Shown one piece after another: positions 13,446 to 21,621 of a stretch of DNA of 64,000 nucleotides (within the stretch, counting starts at the first letter, position 1; every line of letters begins with the position of its first letter). The DNA is taken from positions 1,984,001-2,048,000 of the forward strand of contig NZ_CP108041.1 of assembly GCF_036173065.1 (NCBI RefSeq). Direction: 5' to 3'. Origin of the DNA: Rhodococcus sp. NBC_00297 (lineage in GTDB: Bacteria; Actinomycetota; Actinomycetes; Mycobacteriales; Mycobacteriaceae). The position numbers and the translations under genes were made by a program. A model generated the notes under the pieces. It did not search any database and had not been told where the DNA came from. It saw only the letters and a program-made list of their open reading frames with translations.

Positions 13446-14626
13446 CACGTGGACCCCTCCCGCCGGCGCAGGATCGCGGTGAGAGCGTCGAGTCCTGGAC
13501 CTCGTGCCCGCGTTCGCGACCAGGCGTCGACCACGGTGCACAGCCCGCGGTCGTCCCGTTCGAGCACGCCGATGGACGACAGCACACGCTGCCCGCTCGG
13601 CGTGCGGGCGGTGTGCAGCACCACCTGCACCGCGGCGGCGAACTGGCTGTGCAACGCCGCCCGGTCCATGCCACCGAGGGCCGCCAGCGCTTCGAGTCGT
13701 GCGGGTACCTCGTCGGGCGAGTTGGCGTGCACGGTGCCCGCGCCGCCGTCGTGTCCGGTGTTGAGCGCGGTGAGCAGGTCCACGACCTCGGCACCGCGGA
13801 CCTCGCCCACCACGATGCGATCGGGACGCATGCGCAGGGCCTGACGCACCAGATCGCGCACCCCCACCTGGCCCACTCCCTCCACGTTCGCGGGCCGGGC
13901 GACGAGCCGCACCACGTGGGGGTGCGAGGGCGCCAGTTCGGCGGCGTCCTCGACACAGATGATGCGCTCGGCCGCGTCCACCTCGCCGAGGAGTGCCGCC
14001 AGCAATGTCGTCTTGCCGGTTCCTGTGCCACCGACCACGAGGAAGGCCAGGCGTCCGGACACGATGCGGCGCAACAGATCCTCGGCGCCGTCGGCGAACG
14101 CGCCGGTCGCGGCGAGCGCTGCCAGACCCTGCGTCGCGGGACGGAGCACGCGGAGCGACAGGCACGTCCCGCCCTGCGCCACCGGCGCGAGAACGGCGTG
14201 CAGTCGCACTCCGAACGACCCGGGATCGATTCCGGGCAGACGACCGTCCACCCACGGCTGCGCATCGTCGAGCCGCCGCCCGGCCGACAGCGCCAGCCGC
14301 TGGGCGAGGCGGCGCACGGCGGCCTCGTCCCCGAACCCGACGCCGGCTCGCCGCAGACCCTGTCCCCGGTCCACCCACACGTCGTCGGGTCCGGTGACCA
14401 ACACGTCGGTCACGCCGGGCTCGCGCAGGACGGCGTCGAGCACGCCGGCACCGCGGAACTCGGTGTCCAGGAGATGCAGTGCGCGCAGCAGATCCGCGTC
14501 ACCGAGCACGCCGCCCGCCTCGGCCCGGAGCGCCTCCGCGATGAGGGCGGGCGTCGGATCCCGGTCGGCGTCGACGAGGCGCACCCGGACGCGATCGAGC
14601 AGATCCGTCGACACCCATCCCGTCAT
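13445..14626 (-). CDS. tadA: TadA/CpaF-type pilus assembly ATPase
   Basis: 393 aa from ATG 14626 (four-base overlap with the upstream ssd gene). The N-terminal all-helical domain is followed by a PAS-like beta region (VLVTGPDDVWVDRGQGLRRA), Walker A GGTGTGKTT, an Asp box (CVEDAAELAPSHPHVVRL), Walker B with IVVGEVRGAE and the His box (AGTVHANSP). These are the marks of the type II/IV secretion ATPase family; the CpaF branch powers Tad pili. It acts as a cytoplasmic hexamer docked to TadB/TadC. It sits in an operon with ssd and tadBC. Confidence 0.92.
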   Translation of the reverse strand: MTGWVSTDLLDRVRVRLVDADRDPTPALIAEALRAEAGGVLGDADLLRALHLLDTEFRGAGVLDAVLREPGVTDVLVTGPDDVWVDRGQGLRRAGVGFGDEAAVRRLAQRLALSAGRRLDDAQPWVDGRLPGIDPGSFGVRLHAVLAPVAQGGTCLSLRVLRPATQGLAALAATGAFADGAEDLLRRIVSGRLAFLVVGGTGTGKTTLLAALLGEVDAAERIICVEDAAELAPSHPHVVRLVARPANVEGVGQVGVRDLVRQALRMRPDRIVVGEVRGAEVVDLLTALNTGHDGGAGTVHANSPDEVPARLEALAALGGMDRAALHSQFAAAVQVVLHTARTPSGQRVLSSIGVLERDDRGLCTVVDAWSRTRARGPGLDALTAILRRREGST

Positions 14627-15681
14627 GTCGTGGGCGCCGAGGTGAGCAGTGCCAGGACGTCGCCGGCAGCTCGCGCCAGGGGAGATCGGCGGCCGAGGAC
14701 CAGTCCACGCCCGTCGAGCATCGCGGCGAGTCGACGCTCGGGGCGCACGGAGGCGAGCAGGGGAAGACCCACCACGTCGGCCACCTCCGCGGCCGTCAGT
14801 CCGGACGGCGCGGGACCGCGGACCACCACTCCCACGTTGGCCGATGTCGAGGTGATCGACCGGGCGAGACACTGCGCCGCCGCGGCCGACCGCACCGTCG
14901 CCGGGACCAGCACGACCACCAGATCTGCCGCCTGCACGGACATCTCGTGAATGGGGCCTGCGCGCGGTACGTCGCACACGACGACCTCGCCCGCCGTGAC
15001 TCCGGCGTCGACGACGGCGCGCCAGGCCGCTGCCGTGATGGTGTTCGTCTGCTCGCGCCGGGTCGAGAGCACCGCCAGATCGCCGCGCCCGGGCAGCGCG
15101 TGATGCAGTGCGTCGGCCGTGACGGTTCCGCCGTCGATCACCAGTTCCGGCCAGCGCAGGCCCGGTGTGCCGTCGAGTCCCGTGACGAGGTCCATCCCGC
15201 CGCCCGCCGCGTCTCCGTCCATCAACACGGTGCGCCCGGACCGGGACGCGACGACGGCCGATGCCGCGGCGAACACGGACGCACCGGCGCCGCCGCAACC
15301 GCCCACCACCGTCACGACCACACCGCCACCGACGGGGACGCGTGCGGCCGCGGACAGCACCCCCATGAGATCGGCCTCCTGCGCCGGCAGCGCGAGCACA
15401 CGGGAGGTGCCGAGCCGCGACGCGCTCTGCCAGGCCTCGACGTCCGCCGGTCCGTCGGTCACCACGACGACACCGGGATGCCTCGGAAGGTGTTCCCGCA
15501 CTGCTCGTTCGGCAGCTGCCGTTCCCAGCACGACGATGTCCGAGGACTGCCACAGCGCGCGGTCAGGCAGCGCGCCGAGGTGCGTCGACTCCCGACCCGC
15601 GGCGGCGGCGATGCGCCGGACGCGATCGGAGAGTGCGGCGTCGGGCACGATCACCAGGAGTGCTGAATCGAGGTCGGTCAC
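14623..15681 (-). CDS. ssd: Ssd/CpaE-like P-loop protein of the Tad operon
   Basis: 352 aa, GTG start. The N-terminal receiver-like domain (about 1-110, ALLVIVPDAAL ... IVVLGTAA ... VVVVTDG) precedes a ParA/MinD-type ATPase domain with the loop VVGGCGGAGASVFA. The deviant Walker A normally reads KGGxGK(T/S); both lysines are missing here. Later motifs (VLMDGDAAGGGMDL, VVVCDVPRAG) are kept. M. tuberculosis Rv3660c, at the same place, has been described as a septum-site-determining protein; CpaE relatives position Tad machinery at the pole. First gene of the operon, coupled to tadA by a four-base overlap. Confidence 0.8.
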   Translation of the reverse strand: MTDLDSALLVIVPDAALSDRVRRIAAAAGRESTHLGALPDRALWQSSDIVVLGTAAAERAVREHLPRHPGVVVVTDGPADVEAWQSASRLGTSRVLALPAQEADLMGVLSAAARVPVGGGVVVTVVGGCGGAGASVFAAASAVVASRSGRTVLMDGDAAGGGMDLVTGLDGTPGLRWPELVIDGGTVTADALHHALPGRGDLAVLSTRREQTNTITAAAWRAVVDAGVTAGEVVVCDVPRAGPIHEMSVQAADLVVVLVPATVRSAAAAQCLARSITSTSANVGVVVRGPAPSGLTAAEVADVVGLPLLASVRPERRLAAMLDGRGLVLGRRSPLARAAGDVLALLTSAPTT

Positions 15682-16019
15682 GCCGTCGATCGTGCGGCGT
15701 CCGCGGTCGGTCCGCCAGGGCGACGAGCCGAACCTGTGGACAACTCGGTACCCGGGGACGGCGCCTGCGCCAGCGCGGAGAAGGTGCTAGCGCACCGGAA
15801 GTAGGGGACGACCCCCGCCAGGGGGGGAGGAGGCGGGGGTCGTCGGAGTTCAGCCCCGGGGGGTCGGGCTGAACACGCCCGGTTCGAGACCGGGTAGTCG
15901 AAATCTTACACCGCCGACCACCCGCACCGACACGGACGACCGTCGGTCCGTCGCGCCGTCGAAGCAGGTGGAGACACCGTGACCCGCGATCCACCTCCGG
16001 GCACCCTTAGGCTGACGGG
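15682..16019. other. Divergent promoter region with three stable stem-loops
   Basis: The spacer between ssd (leftward) and the HAD gene (rightward) holds three perfect inverted repeats in a row: 15807-15819/15832-15844 (13-bp arms, GACGACCCCCGCC), 15849-15856/15866-15873 (TTCAGCCC) and 15878-15883/15889-15894 (CCCGGT). No gene ends here, so they are not ordinary terminators. They could form a structured 5' leader or a small RNA. TAGGCT (16008-16013) lies six bases before the HAD gene start. Confidence 0.55.
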
Positions 16020-16835
16020 GTGAGCACACCCCTCCGCCCGGACGCCCCCGGCCGCGTCGCCGCGTTCTTCGATCTGGACAAGACGATCATCGCCAAGTCC
16101 TCGACGCTGGCCTTCAGCAAGCCCTTCTTCGACGGGGGTCTCATCAACCGCCGGAGCGTGCTCAAGAGCAGCTACGCGCAGTTCCTGTTCCTGGTGTCGG
16201 GCGCGGATCACGACCAGATGGAACGGATGCGCATCCACATCGCCAACATGTGTACCGGCTGGGACGTCGAGCAGGTCCGAGCCATCGTCGCCGAGACGTT
16301 GCACGACATCGTCGATCCGCTGGTCTTCGCCGAGGCTGCCGACCTCATCGCCGACCACAAGCTGCGCGGCCACGACGTCGTCATCGTCTCGGCCTCCGGC
16401 GAGGAGGTCGTGACGCCCATCGCGGAGGCTCTGGGCGTGGACCACGACATGGGTACCCGGATGGCCGTCGAGGACGGCAAGTACACGGGCGAGCTCTCGT
16501 TCTACTGCTACGGGCCCGGCAAGGTCACCGCCATGGAGGAGTTGGCCGAGCGCGAGGGATACGACCTGTCTCGGTCCTACGCCTACTCGGACTCGATCAC
16601 CGATCTGCCGATGCTCGACGCGGTCGGACATCCCACCGCGGTGAACCCGGATCGAGGCCTGCGCCGCGAGGCGTCGGCCAGGGGATGGCCGATCCTCACG
16701 TTCTCCGACCCGGTCTCGCTGCGCGCCCGGTTCCAGGCCCCGTCGTCGGGCACGGTGGCCGGCATGGCCGCCGTCTCGTTCGGCGCCCTGGCCGCGGGCG
16801 CCGCGACGTACACGCTGCTGCGTCGGCGACGCTGA
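16020..16835 (+). CDS. HAD-superfamily hydrolase, SerB-like (subfamily IB)
   Basis: 271 aa, GTG start, predicted leaderless (TAGGCT at 16008-16013). The HAD motifs are FFDLDKTI (nucleophile D in motif I), VIVSASGEEV (motif II), a lysine in GPGKVTAM and AYSDSITDLPML (motif IV, D pair). This fits the phosphoserine phosphatase-like IB group found next to ssd in mycobacteria (Rv3661 position). The C-terminus has a hydrophobic helix (AGMAAVSFGALAAGAATYTLL) ending in RRRR, so the enzyme is probably membrane-anchored. The substrate is not known; phosphoserine or a lysophospholipid are possibilities. The Ms1-like RNA follows directly. Confidence 0.8.
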   Translation: MSTPLRPDAPGRVAAFFDLDKTIIAKSSTLAFSKPFFDGGLINRRSVLKSSYAQFLFLVSGADHDQMERMRIHIANMCTGWDVEQVRAIVAETLHDIVDPLVFAEAADLIADHKLRGHDVVIVSASGEEVVTPIAEALGVDHDMGTRMAVEDGKYTGELSFYCYGPGKVTAMEELAEREGYDLSRSYAYSDSITDLPMLDAVGHPTAVNPDRGLRREASARGWPILTFSDPVSLRARFQAPSSGTVAGMAAVSFGALAAGAATYTLLRRRR

Positions 16836-16857
16836 ATCGATCGGGTTCGCGAAACCC

Positions 16858-16886
16858 TTGCTGTGGCGCGAGTCACAGAGTACAAA
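16858..16886 (+). promoter_or_regulatory. Promoter of the Ms1-like RNA
   Basis: TTGCTG (16858-16863), a 17-bp spacer and TACAAA (16881-16886) lie just after the HAD gene stop, in a region without a downstream plus-strand gene. Predicted RNA start is near 16893. Confidence 0.5.
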
Positions 16887-16892
16887 TGGTCT

Positions 16893-17206
16893 TACGGGAA
16901 GACGGAAGGCCAAGAGCGGGCCGGAAGAGAAGGATCGCTCTCCCAGCCGGGCTTTCCCCAGCACGACCGATCAGTACCCACGCGTAGCGCGCCGCTATGA
17001 TGGCACAAGCGTTGTGGGCCTGCGAAAGTCGCGCATCAGGGATGAGAACTTCGCACTGGTTGCGGACACGAGTCCCGGGCGCACGATTTCCCGCCGAGGC
17101 CTCGCGGAGTCCGCTCCGCCGCAACCCACTCTGCACGCCTGGTAACCGACGTTCGTGCTGACGGGCGACGTCGTCGAGGTGAGAACTCGGCAGCGTCGCC
17201 CGTTTC
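16893..17206 (+). ncRNA. ms1: Probable Ms1 small RNA (RNA polymerase-binding RNA)
   Basis: A gene-free stretch of 376 bp between the HAD gene and the convergent Fic-like gene has its own promoter (16858-16886) and ends in a strong stem-loop (17161-17203) with a TTT tail. That predicts an RNA of about 310 bases. In M. tuberculosis the interval between Rv3661 and Rv3662c encodes the abundant MTS2823 RNA. Its M. smegmatis counterpart Ms1 (about 300 nt) binds core RNA polymerase in stationary phase and acts somewhat like 6S RNA. Here the flanking genes, length and orientation all match. Inner hairpins such as GTCTT-ACGGG-AAGAC (16889-16903) are visible. Identification rests on position and size, not on sequence alignment. 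Confidence 0.65.
17161..17203. terminator. Bidirectional terminator of Ms1 and the Fic-like gene
   Basis: ACGGGCGACG (17161-17170) and CGTCGCCCGT (17194-17203) form a 10-bp stem with an inner CGAG/CTCG stem. TTT follows on the plus strand. It lies nine bases from the stop of the convergent gene. Confidence 0.75.
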
Positions 17207-17211
17207 ATGCG

Positions 17212-17964
17212 TCAGACGGAGTTGTCCGCGATGGTGGTCGCCTCGGCTGCTCCGGCCTCGAAGGTGCCGCAGCACAACAGCACCCAGCTCCCCACGCCCT
17301 GCTCGGTGCCGCGGGCGAAACCGTCGGCGCCGGTGCGGTACGCGGCGAGCCGCTTCGCCCAACTGATCTCCGGGACCCCGAGATTGTGGGGGTCGAAGCC
17401 CGTGGACACGGCCACCAGCCGCGAGGCCGCCCGGGCCACGATGCCGTCGGCCGTGCCGAACGGCTTCAGCGCCAACAGTTCTCCGTGCACCACGGCGGCC
17501 AGCACCGGGGCGGGCGCCTTCGTGGCGCCGGTCACGAGATCCGCCAGGAACGCGAGGCGGTCGGCTGCGTCCGCACGGGGTCGTCCGAGATCGTCCTGTG
17601 TCGTCGCCAGGTCCGCGGCGGCCAGGAGGTGCAGCCTCGCCAGCGCCTGCAGCGGCGCCCGTTGCCAGACGCCCACCATGATCGGCAGGGAGTCGCCGTC
17701 GAGAGCCTGGGCCACCCGGAGCGCGCCGGCGAGCAGGGGCGGGGCGGCCTCACCGTCCTCGGGCATCGCCGTGGAGGACCCCTCCATCGCGGCGGAGGCC
17801 CGCGCGGCCCGGACCGCCGCCTCGGCTGCCGTCGCCTTCCATCCGCGCCGGTTGGCCTTGTGCCGGTGCACCTCGCCCAGCGCGTTCCGCGCCCGCTCGG
17901 CGGCGTCGCGCACCCCTTCGAGCTCCAGGATCGGGCCGAGGGGATCTGTGGCTGAGCTGGTCAT
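17212..17964 (-). CDS. Degenerate Fic-domain-like protein
   Basis: 250 aa, mostly helical, in the position of M. tuberculosis Rv3662c. The segment HGELLALKPFGTADGIVARAASRLV lines up with the Fic core H-x-F-x-(D/E)-G-N-G-R-x-x-R. The catalytic histidine is replaced by K (LKPF), and the N-G-R part reads D-G-I-V-A-R, so AMP transfer is unlikely. An upstream helix with MEGSSTAM resembles the inhibitory helix motif of Fic proteins. It is probably a non-catalytic or altered member conserved in mycolata. It converges on the Ms1-like RNA and starts 22 bp from dppD. Confidence 0.6.
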   Translation of the reverse strand: MTSSATDPLGPILELEGVRDAAERARNALGEVHRHKANRRGWKATAAEAAVRAARASAAMEGSSTAMPEDGEAAPPLLAGALRVAQALDGDSLPIMVGVWQRAPLQALARLHLLAAADLATTQDDLGRPRADAADRLAFLADLVTGATKAPAPVLAAVVHGELLALKPFGTADGIVARAASRLVAVSTGFDPHNLGVPEISWAKRLAAYRTGADGFARGTEQGVGSWVLLCCGTFEAGAAEATTIADNSV

Positions 17965-17985
17965 CCGGTCAGGCTATCGGTGGTC

Positions 17986-19674
17986 CTACGTCGCGGTGGA
18001 TCCGGCGTTCCGCTCGGCAGCCATCAACTCGGCACGCTCGCGGCGCCGGACGGCCTGCTGCTCCGGGTCGGGAACGGGCACCGCGGCGAGCAGCCGCTTC
18101 GTGTACGGGTCGGCCGGCGCGCGCAGGATGGTGTCGGTCCGATCGAACTCCACCAGCTTGCCCGCACTCATGACCGCGATGCGGCGAGCCAGCACCTCCA
18201 CCACGGCGAGGTCGTGGCTGATGAACAGGCACGCGAAGCCGTACTCCCGCTGCAGCTCCTGGAAGAGCTCGAGCACCTTGGCCTGTACGGACACGTCGAG
18301 CGCGGACGTCGGCTCGTCGGCGACGAGGAGGGTGGGTTCGAGAGCCAGGGCGCGGGCGATGCCGACACGCTGGCGCTGACCACCCGACAGCTGATGCGGG
18401 TAGCGGTTGCGCATGTCCCGGGACAGGTGCACCTGATCGAGCAACTCCTCGATCTTGGTGTTGCGCTGACCACGGTCCATCTCGGTGTGCAGCAGCATCG
18501 GCTCGCCGATCGACTGGCCGATGGGCCACCGAGGGTTCAGCGACGAACCCGGATCCTGGAACACGATGCCGACCTTGCTGCGCACCGGACGCAGGTCGCG
18601 GGTCGACATCGACGTGATGTCCGTTCCGGCGATGGACAACGACCCCGAATGCAGCTTGAGCAGGCCGACGGCTGCCTTGCCGATGGTCGACTTGCCCGAT
18701 CCGGACTCACCGACCAGACCGACCACCTCGCCCGGCTCGATGGTGAGGCTGACACCGTCGACCGCGCGGAAGCCACCGGAGCGACGCGAACCCGGGTACT
18801 CGATGACGGCGTCGACGAGTTCGAGCGCGTACCGCACGTCGGGGGTGTCGTCGGTGCCCGCCTGCCCGGTCCGGGAACCGAGGTGGGGCACGGAGGCCAG
18901 GAGTTCGCGGGTGTAGGCGTGATCGGGACGATGGAAGATGTCGCCGGAGGTGCCCTGCTCGACGATGTCGCCACCGCGCATGACGAGGATGCGGTCGGCC
19001 ATGTCGGCGACCACGCCCATGTCGTGGGTGATGAGCAGGATCGCCGCGTCGACCCGACCGCGGAGGTCGCGCATGAGCTGCAGGATCTCGGCCTGCACGG
19101 TCACGTCGAGTGCCGTGGTCGGCTCGTCCGCGATGAGCACGGACGGCTCGGATGCCAACGCCTGGGCGATCATCGCGCGCTGGCGCTGGCCACCGGACAA
19201 CTGGTGGGGGTAGTACTTGACGCGCTTCTCCGGCTCCGGCATCTCGACGAGCCGCAGCAGCTCGATGACACGGTCCTTGGCCTGCGCCTTGCTGAGCTCG
19301 CTGTGCGCGCGGATGGCCTCGGTGATCTGCCACCCGATGGTGTAGACGGGGTTCAGAGCCGTCATCGGCTCCTGGAAGATCACGGCGATGTCCTTGCCGC
19401 GCACCGAGTTCAGCTCACGTTCCTTCAGGCCGATCAGTTCGCGACCGTTGAGCGTGATGCTGCCACTCACGCGGGCGTTGTCGGCCAGCAGGCCGGGCAC
19501 CGCCATGGCGGTGGTGGACTTACCCGAGCCCGATTCGCCGACGATGGCGAGGATCTCGCCGCGAGCGAGGTCGAACGAGACGTTCCGTACGGCTGTACGC
19601 CACGTCTTGTCGACTTCGAAGTCGATCGTCAGATCCGAGACTCCGAGAATCGGGCCGGTCTTGTCGTCACTCAT
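17986..19674 (-). CDS. dppD: Dipeptide/oligopeptide ABC importer, duplicated ATPase
   Basis: 562 aa with two complete ABC ATPase halves in one chain, the equivalent of DppD and DppF fused. Half one has Walker A GESGSGKST, signature LSGGQRQR and Walker B VLIADEPT. Half two (from about residue 285) has GESGSGKST, LSGGQRQR and LLVADEPT, with H-loops ITHD and ISHD. Oligopeptide_ABC C-terminal tails (YTRELLASVP, YTKRLLAAVP) follow each half. It energises the DppB/DppC channel. The ATG at 19674 is chosen; the long upstream frame overlaps dppC. Last gene of dppABCD, matching the M. tuberculosis Rv3666c-Rv3663c order. Confidence 0.93.
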   Translation of the reverse strand: MSDDKTGPILGVSDLTIDFEVDKTWRTAVRNVSFDLARGEILAIVGESGSGKSTTAMAVPGLLADNARVSGSITLNGRELIGLKERELNSVRGKDIAVIFQEPMTALNPVYTIGWQITEAIRAHSELSKAQAKDRVIELLRLVEMPEPEKRVKYYPHQLSGGQRQRAMIAQALASEPSVLIADEPTTALDVTVQAEILQLMRDLRGRVDAAILLITHDMGVVADMADRILVMRGGDIVEQGTSGDIFHRPDHAYTRELLASVPHLGSRTGQAGTDDTPDVRYALELVDAVIEYPGSRRSGGFRAVDGVSLTIEPGEVVGLVGESGSGKSTIGKAAVGLLKLHSGSLSIAGTDITSMSTRDLRPVRSKVGIVFQDPGSSLNPRWPIGQSIGEPMLLHTEMDRGQRNTKIEELLDQVHLSRDMRNRYPHQLSGGQRQRVGIARALALEPTLLVADEPTSALDVSVQAKVLELFQELQREYGFACLFISHDLAVVEVLARRIAVMSAGKLVEFDRTDTILRAPADPYTKRLLAAVPVPDPEQQAVRRRERAELMAAERNAGSTAT

Positions 19675-19679
19675 GTCCG

Positions 19680-20606
19680 TCAGCTCCGTTTCGGGTCGAG
19701 CGCATCTCGCAGCGCATCGCCCATGAGGATGAAGGCCAGCACGGTCACCGACAGGAACCCGGCGGGGAAGAGCACCAGGTGCGGCGAGGTGGAGATGTAG
19801 TTCTGGCCGAGGTTGATCTGCAGGCCCCACGAGATCGCCGGCAACTGCAGCCCGATACCCAGGTAGGACAGCGTGGCCTCGGCCGCGATGAACGTGCCGA
19901 CGGCGATGGTCGCGTACACGAGCACGGGTGCGAGGGCGTTGGGCAGGATGTGGCGGACCAGGATGCGGAACGTGCTCGCGCCCAGTGCCTGTGCGGCCTG
20001 CACGTACTCGCTCTGCTTGATCGAGATGACCGACGAGCGGACCAGCCGCATGGCCGTCATCCACCCGAAGGCGATGAGGGCCAGCGCCACCGTGGTGACG
20101 GTCCGCTCACTGGTGACGGTGAGCAGGACCAACGCGCCGAGCAGGAGCGGGATGCCGAAGAAGATGTCGGTGAAGCGGGCGAGCAGGCTGTCGAGAACGC
20201 CGCCGAAGTACCCGGCGAGCGCGCCGATCAGGACGCCGATGATCAGCACGCCGATGACGGCGAGCAGTCCAATGGTCAGCGAGATGCGGGCGCCGTAGAT
20301 GACGTTGGCGTAGTAGTCGCATCCCTGCAGGTCCGTTCCGAACCAGTGCTCGGAGCTCGGCGAGAGCCGGGTGTCCGACAGGTCGCAGGCGCGCGGATCG
20401 ATCCCGCGAGCGAACAGCTGGGGCACCACGGCCATCAGGACGAGCACCGCGGTGATGACGGCACCGAACCAGAAGAAGACGCTGCGCCGCAGCTTCTTCC
20501 ACGCGTTACCCCACAGGCTCGCCTGGCCGACCAGCTCCTGTGCCTCACCGGTCACGACGTTGCCCGGCTCGCCCTCGGCGGCGACATGCTGTGCATCGTT
20601 GGTCAT
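19680..20606 (-). CDS. dppC: Dipeptide ABC transporter permease
   Basis: 308 aa, with an N-terminal OppC-type region (first membrane helix FFWFGAVITAVLVLMAVVPQL), a conserved HWFGTDLQGCDYYANVIYGAR periplasmic motif and five further helices. The EAA loop (EYVQAAQALGASTFRILVRHILPNALAPV) contacts the ATPase. It forms a heterodimer with DppB. Five bases separate it from dppD and five from dppB. In M. tuberculosis the Dpp system takes up peptides and haem-derived ligands; the substrate here is not known. Confidence 0.92.
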   Translation of the reverse strand: MTNDAQHVAAEGEPGNVVTGEAQELVGQASLWGNAWKKLRRSVFFWFGAVITAVLVLMAVVPQLFARGIDPRACDLSDTRLSPSSEHWFGTDLQGCDYYANVIYGARISLTIGLLAVIGVLIIGVLIGALAGYFGGVLDSLLARFTDIFFGIPLLLGALVLLTVTSERTVTTVALALIAFGWMTAMRLVRSSVISIKQSEYVQAAQALGASTFRILVRHILPNALAPVLVYATIAVGTFIAAEATLSYLGIGLQLPAISWGLQINLGQNYISTSPHLVLFPAGFLSVTVLAFILMGDALRDALDPKRS

Positions 20607-20611
20607 AGCGC

Positions 20612-21535
<924 letters not shown>

Positions 21536-21621
21536 TGGGTTCTCCTCTTCGGGGTCTCACGGTTCACGCGTCGGTGGGGCGCCCTGCGTCTGCACGGCGC
21601 CCCACCGAGTCGAGAGAGAGG

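Noticed and set aside
15878..15894. CCCGGTTCGAGACCGGG as part of a tRNA
   Set aside because: Only the T-arm-like hairpin exists; the flanking hairpins do not form a cloverleaf.
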